NCBI GenBank assembly: GCA_020438485.1
Contig: JAGQUM010000008.1
Span: 1-41,815 of the forward strand
DNA length: 41,815 bases
DNA from: Thermoleophilia bacterium
Lineage (GTDB): Bacteria > Actinomycetota > Thermoleophilia > Miltoncostaeales > Miltoncostaeaceae
Direction of reading: 5' to 3'
Part shown: positions 7,396 to 15,013 of the stretch, piece after piece
Layout: every line of letters starts with the position of its first letter
Numbering within the stretch: the stretch's first letter is position 1
Position numbers and translations under genes: made by a program
The notes under the pieces: model-generated
The model's database searches: none
Seen by the model: the letters and a program-made list of their open reading frames with translations, nothing else
What the model was told of the DNA's origin: nothing

Positions 7396-8298
7396 ATGTA
7401 TTCGACGACGCAGCGGATGAACAACTCGCTACGGACGTTCGTGCTCATGGCGGGCCTGGCGGCCCTCCTGGTCGGCGTTGGCTACATGATCGGCGGCTCC
7501 GGGGGCCTCATGGTCTTCGTCGTCATCGCCGTCGCGATGAACTTCGCGATGTACTGGTTCAGCGGCCCGATGGCGCTGAAGATGGCGCGGGCGCGAGAGG
7601 TGAGCGCCGCGGAGGAGCCCGAGCTTCACCGCATGATCGGCGAGCTGGCGCGCCGCGCGGGCGTGCCGATGCCGAAGGTCTATGTGACGCCCGACGAGCA
7701 GGCCAACGCGTTCGCCACCGGGCGCAACCCGAAGCACGCGGCCATCGCGGTCACGGCCGGCATCCGGACGGCCCTGCCGCCCGACGAGCTGGAGGGCGTG
7801 CTGGCCCACGAGATGGCCCACGTCAAGAACCGCGACATCCTCATCGCCAGCGTCGCCGCCATGATCGCGGGCGCGATCGGCGCGGTGGTCAACGTGCTGC
7901 AGTTCTCGATGCTGTTCGGCGGCGGAGACGACGAGGACAGCGGGCCGCTGGGGGCGTTCGGGGCCCTCATCGCCGTGGTGTTCGCGTCGCTGGCCGCCAC
8001 GGTCATCCAGCTGGCCATCTCGCGGCAGCGCGAGTACCGGGCCGACGCGACCGGCGCGCAGCTGCTGGGCGATCCCCTCCCTCTGGCCGACGCGCTGGTC
8101 CGCCTCCAGCACGGGGCGCAGATGAACCCGATGCCGGTGCGCGAGGCCACGGCGTCGTTGTACATCGTCAACCCGTTCGGCGGCATGGGGCGCCAGATGG
8201 CGGGCTGGTTCTCGACGCACCCGCCCATGGACGAGCGCGTCCGGCGGCTGCGCGCGATGGCCGGCTCCGGCGCCGGCTTCACCCGCGCGATGTCGTAG
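7396..8298 (+). CDS. htpX: Membrane zinc metalloprotease HtpX
   Basis: HtpX (peptidase M48) degrades damaged membrane proteins, often under envelope or heat stress. Two N-terminal membrane segments (about 14-32 and 37-55) precede the catalytic site HEMAH at 138-142, with Glu139 catalytic. Two further hydrophobic segments follow (about 150-172 and 185-208), then REYRADATGAQL, which provides the third zinc ligand (the Glu of REYRAD). Length 300 residues fits the family. The ATG at 7396 has AGGGAGAA at the right distance. The GC-rich hairpin after the stop suggests it forms its own transcription unit. Confidence 0.93.
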   Translation: MYSTTQRMNNSLRTFVLMAGLAALLVGVGYMIGGSGGLMVFVVIAVAMNFAMYWFSGPMALKMARAREVSAAEEPELHRMIGELARRAGVPMPKVYVTPDEQANAFATGRNPKHAAIAVTAGIRTALPPDELEGVLAHEMAHVKNRDILIASVAAMIAGAIGAVVNVLQFSMLFGGGDDEDSGPLGAFGALIAVVFASLAATVIQLAISRQREYRADATGAQLLGDPLPLADALVRLQHGAQMNPMPVREATASLYIVNPFGGMGRQMAGWFSTHPPMDERVRRLRAMAGSGAGFTRAMS

Positions 8299-8310
8299 CG
8301 CCGCAGCGCG

Positions 8311-8337
8311 GCGGCGGCCCATCCGGGCGGCCGCCGC
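8311..8337 (+). terminator. GC-rich hairpin after htpX
   Basis: A 9-bp perfect stem (GCGGCGGCC / GGCCGCCGC) with a 9-nt loop starts 12 bp after the htpX stop. There is no T run, so this would be a non-canonical terminator or an RNA-stabilising structure. Confidence 0.4.
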
Positions 8338-8418
8338 GGGGTGTGCCAGACTCCCGCGAATCAGGCGCCGCCCGCGGGTCCCGAGAGGGAGGCCGCCGGC
8401 CACCGGCCCGGGGGGCAC

Positions 8419-9870
8419 GTGCGGGAGTTCTTCCACCAGAACGAGACCATCATCCTGTTCGGCTACGGACTGGTGTTCTTCGTCCTGGGCTTCGCGGTGT
8501 GGCTGCAGAGGCGCCGCGCCAGCCGCATGCTGCTGACCAACGCGCTCATCTGGCTCGCGGTGTTCGCGCTGATCCAGGCGCTCGCCATCTGGGGGCAGGC
8601 GTTCGTCCCCATCCAGGAGAGCTACCTCGACGGCGACATCGTCAGCGGCCTGGTGGCCCTGCGCGGCGCGCTGCAGTCGTTCGGATTCCTGTTCCTCATC
8701 CAGTTCGGGCTGCGGCTGCTGCACGTCGGGCCGCGGGTGCGGTGGGGGCTCACCGCGGCGAGCGCCGCGGCGTGGCTCGGGATCGTCGGCGCGTCGGCCC
8801 TGGCCGCCGATCGAAGCGGCTGGGGCGTCGACGCGTGGGAGAACTCCACGATGGCCCTGGCCCGCCTGGTCCTGCTGGTACCCGGGGCGCTGCTGTCGGC
8901 CGTCGGGATGTGGCGGCAGCGCGAGGAACTGGCCGCGTCCGGGATGCTGACGATCCGCCCGTACGTCGCCACGACCGCCGCCGTCCTGGTGGCGTACGCG
9001 GTGCTGGGCGGGCTGGTGATCGACCCGGCGCCCTGGGTGGGGGCCGTGCCGAACGAGCGCGGGTGGTTCGGGCACACGGGCGTTCCCCTGGCCCTCGTGC
9101 GGGGCGCCGTCGGCCTCGCGCTGTGCATGCTGTGCGTGAAGCTGCTGGAGATCTTCGACGTGGAGGCGAAGCAGCGGCTGGACGCCCTCGAGCGCTCGCG
9201 GGCGGTCTCGGACGAGCGGGCCCGGTTCCGCCGCGACCTGCACGACGGCACCATCCAGTCCATCTACGCCGCGGCGCTGCGCCTGGAGGCCACGGCCCAG
9301 TCGGCGCCCGACGACCGGCTGCGCGAGGACCTGCGCGGCGTGGTGTCCGACCTCAACACCACGATCGACGACATCCGCCGCTACATCACGGACCTCTCCG
9401 AGACCCCCGACACGCCCTCCGGGGTGGCCATGCGCGTCCGCGCGCTCACGGCCGAGCTCGCGCGCGAGTCGCGCATCCCGATCCGCGTGAAGATCTCCGG
9501 CGAGGGGGTCTCCGGCCCCGTCCCGGACGGGACGGGACGCCACCTCGAGCAGATCGCCCGCGAGGCCGTCTCGAACGCGGCGCGCCACGCCGGGCCGTGC
9601 GCCGTGGACGTCGTCCTCACGTTCGCGCCCGACGAGATGGAACTGATCGTGCGCGACGACGGAGCGGGCATCGATGAGGGCGAGACGACGGATCACGAGG
9701 GGCAGGGCATGCGCAACATGCGCGAGCGCGCCCGGCGCCTCGGCGGTCGCCTGAGCGTGCACTCCGCGGCATCCGGCACCCGCATCGTGGTATCCCTCCC
9801 ACTTGACACCGACGTGCCCGCCGACCAACCCCTCCGCACGCAACCCCTTCCCGAGGTGATCTCCGAGTGA
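8419..9870 (+). CDS. Membrane sensor histidine kinase, NarL/DegS type (HisKA_3)
   Basis: Sensor of a two-component pair with the next gene. About residues 11-240 hold several predicted membrane segments (roughly seven), an uncharacterised multi-helix sensor. Then comes the HisKA_3 phosphoacceptor RRDLHDGTIQSIY with His275, and a HATPase_c domain with EAVSNAARHA (N box) and DDGAGI / GQGMRNMRERA (G boxes). The GTG at 8419 is chosen because VREFFHQNETIILF leads straight into the first membrane helix; a GTG at 8341 would add a Pro-rich tail. The signal sensed is unknown. The response regulator start overlaps the stop by 4 bp. Confidence 0.88.
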   Translation: MREFFHQNETIILFGYGLVFFVLGFAVWLQRRRASRMLLTNALIWLAVFALIQALAIWGQAFVPIQESYLDGDIVSGLVALRGALQSFGFLFLIQFGLRLLHVGPRVRWGLTAASAAAWLGIVGASALAADRSGWGVDAWENSTMALARLVLLVPGALLSAVGMWRQREELAASGMLTIRPYVATTAAVLVAYAVLGGLVIDPAPWVGAVPNERGWFGHTGVPLALVRGAVGLALCMLCVKLLEIFDVEAKQRLDALERSRAVSDERARFRRDLHDGTIQSIYAAALRLEATAQSAPDDRLREDLRGVVSDLNTTIDDIRRYITDLSETPDTPSGVAMRVRALTAELARESRIPIRVKISGEGVSGPVPDGTGRHLEQIAREAVSNAARHAGPCAVDVVLTFAPDEMELIVRDDGAGIDEGETTDHEGQGMRNMRERARRLGGRLSVHSAASGTRIVVSLPLDTDVPADQPLRTQPLPEVISE

Positions 9871-10538
9871 GCAGCCCAGCCGCCGATCCGATCCGCATCG
9901 TCGTGGTCGACGACCACGCCGTCGTCCGCATCGGCCTGAAGACGCTCCTGGCCAGCCAGCTCGGCTTCCGCGTGGTCGGCGAGGCGGGCACGGCGGCCGA
10001 CGCCGTCGCGTTGGTGGGTCAGGCCCGCCCCGACGTCGTGCTGATGGACGTACGCCTGCCGGACGGCAGTGGCGTGGAGGCGTGCCGCCGCATCAAGGCC
10101 GACCACCCCGACGTGAGGGTCGTCATGCTGACGTCGTACCAGGACGAGGAGGCCATCGTCGGGGCCGTCATGGCGGGCGCCAGCGGCTACCTGCTCAAGC
10201 AGGCGGACTCCGACCGCCTCACGCAGGCCATCCGCGACGCGGCGGCCGGCGAGTCGTCGCTCGACCCGCGCGCGGCCGGTGCGCTGCTGAACCAGTTCCG
10301 CGAGCTGTCGGCCCGGCAGGCCGAGGCCGAGCTGGCGGGGTTGACCGACCGGGAGCGCCGCATGCTGGCCCTCATCGCCGAGGGCTACACCAACCGGGCC
10401 ATCGGCGAGGTACTGCACCTCAGCGAGAAGACCGTGCGCAACCACGTCAGCCAGCTGCTGCGCAAGCTGGGGTTCCAGCGCCGCTCGCAGGCCGCAGCGT
10501 GGGCGGGGCAGCGGCGCCTGGAACTGCCGCCGGCGTAA
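9867..10538 (+). CDS. NarL/FixJ-family response regulator
   Basis: Partner of the preceding kinase and probably a DNA-binding regulator. The receiver domain at residues 10-125 has acidic VVDDH and phosphoacceptor Asp61 (VVLMD), plus Thr and Lys switch residues (MLTSYQ, YLLKQ). A LuxR-type helix-turn-helix lies at about 155-212 (LTDRERRMLALIAEGYTNRAI, SEKTVRNHVSQLLRKL). Length 223 residues is standard. The GTG overlaps the kinase stop (GTGA). A palindrome at the promoter of the next gene is a possible target, by inference only. Confidence 0.93.
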   Translation: MSSPAADPIRIVVVDDHAVVRIGLKTLLASQLGFRVVGEAGTAADAVALVGQARPDVVLMDVRLPDGSGVEACRRIKADHPDVRVVMLTSYQDEEAIVGAVMAGASGYLLKQADSDRLTQAIRDAAAGESSLDPRAAGALLNQFRELSARQAEAELAGLTDRERRMLALIAEGYTNRAIGEVLHLSEKTVRNHVSQLLRKLGFQRRSQAAAWAGQRRLELPPA

Positions 10539-10567
10539 CGACCCGGCGGGTTCCCCGGTCGGGCGGG

Positions 10568-10583
10568 TAGGCTCCGCGGAGCC
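10568..10583 (+). promoter_or_regulatory. -10 box (TAGGCT) overlapped by a 14-bp perfect palindrome
   Basis: TAGGCT at 10568-10573 precedes the DUF2510 gene by about 43 nt, with AAGGAG at 10600-10605 as ribosome site. A perfect palindrome GGCTCCGCGGAGCC at 10570-10583 covers the end of the -10 box and the expected transcription start, where an operator would block initiation. It could also fold as a hairpin at the very 5' end of the RNA. Confidence 0.45.
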
Positions 10584-10615
10584 GCGCGTCCCACGCCCGA
10601 AGGAGCACCGATCAC

Positions 10616-11434
10616 ATGAGCACGGCCGAAGGCTGGTACGACGACCCGTCCTCGCCGGGACGCCTGCGCTACTGGGACGGCGGCGACTGGACCGATTGGG
10701 TCAACGAGAACGGCGAGACGCGCAGCGAGCCACTGCCGCCGCCGCCCGGCGCGGGGGAGGGCGGCGTGTCGCGCGAGACGGCGGCCCCCACGGGACGCCC
10801 CACCGAGACCGGCGCGCCGGTGCCGACCGACGCCGGTTTCACCCCGGGCGTGCAGCCCGCGCAGGCGTGGGACGACGCGCCCGCCGCGACCGCGGGCACT
10901 GCCGACGCGGGGACCTCGGAGCTCAACCAGCTCCAGAGGATCGGCTTCGCCCTGATGGCCCTCGGCGGCCTCGTGTCGTTCGCCGCCATCGGGCAGGAGG
11001 CCACCCGCAGCGTCGACATGCCCATCGTCACCGGCTACGACGTGGGCAACGGGCCGTTCATCTTCGGCCCCCTGCTGGTCGTGGGCGGCGCGCTCGGGCT
11101 GTTCGTGAAGAACCCCATCGCCCGGGCCGTCGGCCTGCTCGCCGGCACGGCGGGTGCGTTCGTGCTGTTCGCCCTGCTGCTCGGCGTTCGCGGCAGCGAC
11201 CAGTTCGTGCAGGACAGCCAGATCGCCATCAAGCCCGGCTGGTGGATCCTGTTCGTCGCGGGCGTCATCGCGCTGGTGGGCCTGGCCGCCGCCATGTGGG
11301 GCGGCATCGCGAAGGCCTCGAAGAACCGGTGGCTGCTCATCGTCGCGTTCGCCGTCGTCATGGCGATCCTCTTGCTGCTGCTCGTCATGGGACTCATCAC
11401 GGACCCGTCGTCGTCCTGGGTGCAGCCCGACTGA
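10616..11434 (+). CDS. DUF2510 membrane protein
   Basis: Residues 6-29 form a DUF2510 motif (GWYDDPSSPGRLRYWDGGDW), a short Trp-rich module common at the N-terminus of actinobacterial membrane proteins and thought to sit in the cytoplasm. A Pro/Ala-rich linker follows to about residue 100. Four predicted membrane helices occupy roughly 110-128, 145-165, 177-195 and 215-270, the last region probably two helices. Function unknown. A clear AAGGAG ribosome site fixes the ATG. It follows the two-component pair but has its own promoter and operator-like palindrome. No partner gene downstream: the ABC operon has its own -10 box. Confidence 0.8.
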   Translation: MSTAEGWYDDPSSPGRLRYWDGGDWTDWVNENGETRSEPLPPPPGAGEGGVSRETAAPTGRPTETGAPVPTDAGFTPGVQPAQAWDDAPAATAGTADAGTSELNQLQRIGFALMALGGLVSFAAIGQEATRSVDMPIVTGYDVGNGPFIFGPLLVVGGALGLFVKNPIARAVGLLAGTAGAFVLFALLLGVRGSDQFVQDSQIAIKPGWWILFVAGVIALVGLAAAMWGGIAKASKNRWLLIVAFAVVMAILLLLLVMGLITDPSSSWVQPD

Positions 11435-11493
11435 CAACGCGCGACGAGGAGCGAACCACCCCGCCGAACGCGGCTCGGTGTTGATGACTGCGA

Positions 11494-11499
11494 TAAGCT
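11494..11499 (+). promoter_or_regulatory. -10 box (TAAGCT) of the leaderless ABC transporter operon
   Basis: TAAGCT is followed by 6 nt and then the ATG at 11506. No Shine-Dalgarno sequence is present between them, consistent with a leaderless mRNA. Confidence 0.55.
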
Positions 11500-11505
11500 G
11501 AATCG

Positions 11506-12336
11506 ATGACCGAGCCGCCCGCGGGGGACACCCCGGTTCCCAGGCCCGCCCTCGAGGTGACGGGCGTCAGCAAGTCGTACGGCACCGGTACGCACGCGCT
11601 GGCCGAGACCGATCTGGTCGTGGCTCCCGGGGAGTTCGTATCGCTCGTGGGGCCCTCGGGCTGCGGCAAGTCCACGCTCCTGTCGATGATCGCCGGGCTG
11701 CTGCCGCCGGACACCGGCACGATCCGGCTGGACGGCGAGGACATCGCGGGCCGCCCCGCCGGCCGCCGCGCCGCAGGCGGGCGGGCCATGGTGTTTCAGG
11801 AACCCGCGCTGATGCCGTGGCTGTCGGTGCGCAAGAACGTGGAGTACGGGCTGCGAGCCCGCGGCATGGGGCGCGCCGAGCGGCGCGAGCGGGCGCTCGA
11901 GGCCCTGGCCCTCGTGCACCTCGAGGGCGTCGCAGACCAGCAGCCCCACGAGCTGTCGGGCGGCATGCGCCAACGGGCGGCCATCGCCCGGGCACTCGTG
12001 ATGCGCCCCCGGGTGCTGCTGATGGACGAGCCGTTCTCGGCGCTGGACGTGGGCACCCGCACGGTGCTGCACGAGGAACTGCAGCGCATCTATCTGGAGA
12101 CCCGCCCCGCGGTGGTCTTCGTGACGCACAACCTGATGGAGGCCGCGTTCCTGGCCGACACCGTGTACCTGATGTCGCCCGGACCCGGCAAGATCATCCA
12201 GCGCTACGACGTGTCGCTGGAGCGCCCGCGCGAGGAGTCCGACCGGCGCCTGGTGGACATCCGCAACGACATGCTCGAGCGGCTGCGCGCCAACACGCGC
12301 GACGCCGGCACGCCCGCCGAGGCGATGCCCGCGTGA
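11506..12336 (+). CDS. ABC transporter ATP-binding protein (SsuB/TauB/NrtD type)
   Basis: ATPase of an importer of the nitrate/sulfonate/taurine family. Walker A GPSGCGKST at residues 49-57, Q-loop in VFQEP near 97, signature LSGGMRQR at 150-157, Walker B VLLMDEP at 170-176 and the switch His in VTHN. Length 276 residues. The order ATPase, permease, binding protein, with start/stop overlaps, marks one operon. The substrate cannot be read from the ATPase; sulfonates, taurine, nitrate, thiamine precursors and similar small molecules are all handled by relatives. Confidence 0.92.
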   Translation: MTEPPAGDTPVPRPALEVTGVSKSYGTGTHALAETDLVVAPGEFVSLVGPSGCGKSTLLSMIAGLLPPDTGTIRLDGEDIAGRPAGRRAAGGRAMVFQEPALMPWLSVRKNVEYGLRARGMGRAERRERALEALALVHLEGVADQQPHELSGGMRQRAAIARALVMRPRVLLMDEPFSALDVGTRTVLHEELQRIYLETRPAVVFVTHNLMEAAFLADTVYLMSPGPGKIIQRYDVSLERPREESDRRLVDIRNDMLERLRANTRDAGTPAEAMPA

Positions 12337-13172
12337 GCGCGCCCGCACCGGCCGGCGAGGGCCGGCGGTCCGCGGCCCCCGGGCGCCTCGCCGCGTCCGG
12401 TCTGACCTGGCTCGTGCGGCGCGGCTGGCTCATCGTGCTGCTGGCGTCCGCGTGGTGGCTGGTGGCCCAGATGGGCTGGGTCGCGGCGTACCGCCTCCCC
12501 AGCCCCGGGTCGGTGCTGCAGGAGCTGCGTCTGGCGTTCACGGACGACCGCATCGACCTGTGGGGTGCCATCGTCAGCACGTTCGTGCGCCTGCTGGAGG
12601 GGTGGGCGCTCGGCGTGGTCGCCGCGGTCGTCATCGGCGTCGCGACGGCGGCGGTGCCGTTCCTGGAGGACGGCGTGCGGCCCCTCGCCGCGGGCCTCCA
12701 GGCCGTGCCCACCATCGCGTTTCTGCCGCTGGCCATCCTGTGGTTCGGGTTCGGGCCCGCCGCGGTGCTTGCCATCACGGCGTTCGGCACGTTCAAGCCC
12801 ATGCTGCTGGCCACGTACGGCGCCGTCCACCAGGTGTCGCCCACGCTGCGCATGGCGGGCCGCGCCATGGGCGCGCACGGCCTCTTCTTCCACCGCACGC
12901 TGGTGTTCCCGGCCACCATCCCCGCGCTGGTCACCGGGCTGCGGCTGTCGTGGGCGTTCGCGTGGCGCTCCCTGATGGCCGCCGAGCTCATCGTGGGGGG
13001 CACCCCAGGGCTGGGGCAGGTGCTCGAGGAGGGGCGCGAGCTCAACAACATCCAACTCGTGATCGCCGTCATCGTCGTGATCTCCCTGATCGGCGTCGTG
13101 CTGGAGCAGGTGGTGTTCGCCCGCGTCGAGGGCGCCGTCCGGCGGCGGTGGGGCCTTGCGAGCCCTCAGTAG
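12333..13172 (+). CDS. ABC transporter permease (SsuC/TauC type)
   Basis: Inner-membrane channel subunit, BPD_transp_1 family, 279 residues, with about six membrane segments. The start GTG overlaps the ATPase stop by 4 bp. The coupling loop that contacts the ATPase is seen as the stretch around residues 160-185 (YGAVHQVSPTLRMAGRAMGA), matching the EAA-like loop of this family. Tail ends in basic VRRRWG. The binding-protein gene begins 17 bp before its stop. Confidence 0.92.
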   Translation: MSAPAPAGEGRRSAAPGRLAASGLTWLVRRGWLIVLLASAWWLVAQMGWVAAYRLPSPGSVLQELRLAFTDDRIDLWGAIVSTFVRLLEGWALGVVAAVVIGVATAAVPFLEDGVRPLAAGLQAVPTIAFLPLAILWFGFGPAAVLAITAFGTFKPMLLATYGAVHQVSPTLRMAGRAMGAHGLFFHRTLVFPATIPALVTGLRLSWAFAWRSLMAAELIVGGTPGLGQVLEEGRELNNIQLVIAVIVVISLIGVVLEQVVFARVEGAVRRRWGLASPQ

Positions 13173-14133
13173 GCCGCGCGGCCGTGTGGCGGCGGCCGTC
13201 GCCGCGGCGGTCGCGGCGGCCACGCTGGCGGCCGGCTGCGGGGGAGGAAGCGGCGACGCCGGCGAGCTGCGCCTGGGCTACCTCGCCAACATCACGAACG
13301 CGGCGGCCCTGGTGGGCAAGGACCGGGGCATCTTCGCGCGCGACCTGCGCGGCACCGTGGTGACGACGACCAAGTTCACCACCGGCACGGAGGCCACGGC
13401 GGCCCTGCTGTCGGGGTCCCTGGACGCCAGCTACCTGGGCATGGGACCCGTGATCACGGCCCAGAGCCGGGCCCCCGGCCAGCTGACCGTCATCGCCGGC
13501 GCGGGCGAGGCGGGCGCCGTGCTCGTGGTGCGTCGCGGCAGCGGCATCCGCACGCTCGCCGACCTGCGCGGCAGGCGCGTGGGGTTCCCGGGCTACGGCA
13601 ACACGCAGGACCTGTCCCTGCAGTGGGAACTGGGCCGCATCGGGCTCACGGCCGGTCGCGGTCAGGACGTCCACACCGTCCGGGTGGCCAACGCCGACCT
13701 GCGCACGGCGTTCGAGCGCGGGGCCCTGGACGCGGCGCTGTGCCCGGAGCCGTGGGGGTCGGCCCTCGTCGACCGGGGGCTCGCCACCGTGCTGATGCCG
13801 GCCGACCGCATCATGGGTGACGGCCACTACCCCACGACCGTGCTGGTGGTGCGCACGGCCTACGCGCGCGCCCATCCCGGCGTGGTGGCGCGGCTCAGGG
13901 AGGCCAACGCCCGCGCCGTGGCCGCGTCCCGGGATCCGCGGGCGGTGGCCACCGCGTTCCTGGCGGCGGCGAAGTCGAAGGTGCCCGAGGACGTGCTGCT
14001 GCGGGGCATCGCGTCGAACGTCCCCACCACCGCCATCAACCCCGTCGGCACACGGCGGCTGATCGACGCTGCCCGCGACGCGGGGTACCTGCGGGAGCCC
14101 GTCACCGTGGCGCAAGTGACGCCGGCCCGATAG
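13156..14133 (+). CDS. ABC transporter substrate-binding lipoprotein (SsuA/TauA/NMT1 type)
   Basis: Solute-binding protein of the importer, anchored outside the membrane. The TTG start at 13156 gives a signal peptide ending in the lipobox LAAGC, with Cys28. The mature domain is of the periplasmic-binding type 2 fold: LRLGYLANITNAAALVGKDRGIFARDL at its start, then GSLDASYLGMGP, and the hinge segment RGRRVGFPGYGNTQDLSLQW. The length, 325 residues, is normal. It overlaps the permease by 17 bp. Ligand unknown. Confidence 0.9.
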   Translation: MRALSRPRGRVAAAVAAAVAAATLAAGCGGGSGDAGELRLGYLANITNAAALVGKDRGIFARDLRGTVVTTTKFTTGTEATAALLSGSLDASYLGMGPVITAQSRAPGQLTVIAGAGEAGAVLVVRRGSGIRTLADLRGRRVGFPGYGNTQDLSLQWELGRIGLTAGRGQDVHTVRVANADLRTAFERGALDAALCPEPWGSALVDRGLATVLMPADRIMGDGHYPTTVLVVRTAYARAHPGVVARLREANARAVAASRDPRAVATAFLAAAKSKVPEDVLLRGIASNVPTTAINPVGTRRLIDAARDAGYLREPVTVAQVTPAR

Positions 14134-14221
14134 CCCGCCGCCAGGCAGGAACGCGAGGCGCCGCGGTGAACACCGGGAACGCACCGAACCCCGTCCGCCG
14201 TCTCACCCCCAGCGAGGGAGC

Positions 14222-15013
14222 ATGTCTCGTTCCGCCCGCGTCCTTGCGCTCGCCAACCAGAAGGGTGGCGTGGCCAAGACCACGACGACCGTCAACCTCG
14301 GCGTCGCGCTCAAGGCCATGGGCCTGCGCGTGCTGGCCGTGGACCTCGACCCCCAGAGCAACCTGGCCATGAGCCAGGGCATCGACGTCGAGCACCTGCG
14401 GCTCGGGATGTACGATGTGCTCGTGAAGGGCGTGCCGATGGCCGAGATCGTGCACGAGCGCGAGATCGATGTCGCCCCGGCCGGCATCGAGCTGGCGGGC
14501 GCCGAGATGGCGCTCACGGCCACGATCGGCCGCGAGCGGGCCCTCAACCGGGCGCTGGCGCCGCTGCGCGAGCGCTACGACGTGATCCTGCTGGATACGC
14601 CGCCGTCGCTGGGCCTGCTGACCATCAACGCGATGACAGCCGCGGATGGTGTCATCGTTCCGGTGCAGTGTGAGTACCTGTCGTTGCGTGGCCTGGCCCA
14701 GCTCCAAGGCACCATTGAGCAGGTGCGCGAGAACCTCAACCCCGACATCTGCATCCGCGGGATCGTCCCCACCATGTACGACGGACGCACGGTGCACGGG
14801 CGCGAGGCGGTCGACCTGTTGGTCCACAACTTCGGAGACGTTGTGTACGACGTTCGCATCGGCAAGACGATCAGGTTCGCGGAGGCGCCCGTCAGGGGCC
14901 AGAGCGTGATCAGCTACGACCCCGGCGGTCAGGCGGCCCGGTGGTACCGGGCGCTCGGCCGCGAGGTGGCGGCCCGCGAGGGGCTCCCCGTGCACCAGGC
15001 GGTGGCGGCATGA
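14222..15013 (+). CDS. Orphan ParA-family ATPase coupled to ftsZ
   Basis: ParA/MinD-superfamily ATPase that probably forms ATP-dependent dimers on DNA or membrane. Deviant Walker A NQKGGVAKTTT spans residues 12-22, with the signature Lys14 and with Ala where most ParAs have Gly, a form I associate with actinobacterial Rv1708-type proteins. Walker A' is AVDLDPQSN at 39-47 and Walker B is VILLDTPPS near 117. There is no amphipathic MinD-type tail. Length 263 residues. No parB gene lies nearby; instead the stop overlaps the ftsZ start (ATGA). ParA-like MipZ and PomZ place FtsZ in other bacteria, so division-site placement is a reasonable inference. GAGGGAGC precedes the ATG. Confidence 0.88.
   Translation: MSRSARVLALANQKGGVAKTTTTVNLGVALKAMGLRVLAVDLDPQSNLAMSQGIDVEHLRLGMYDVLVKGVPMAEIVHEREIDVAPAGIELAGAEMALTATIGRERALNRALAPLRERYDVILLDTPPSLGLLTINAMTAADGVIVPVQCEYLSLRGLAQLQGTIEQVRENLNPDICIRGIVPTMYDGRTVHGREAVDLLVHNFGDVVYDVRIGKTIRFAEAPVRGQSVISYDPGGQAARWYRALGREVAAREGLPVHQAVAA

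Noticed and set aside
8341-8418. GTG at 8341 as the histidine kinase start
   Set aside because: It would add a Pro-rich, disordered 26-residue stretch before the first membrane helix, and it falls in likely promoter or terminator sequence.
14222-15013. MinD rather than ParA
   Set aside because: No C-terminal amphipathic membrane helix, and no minC or minE nearby; the P-loop and length fit ParA/Soj.
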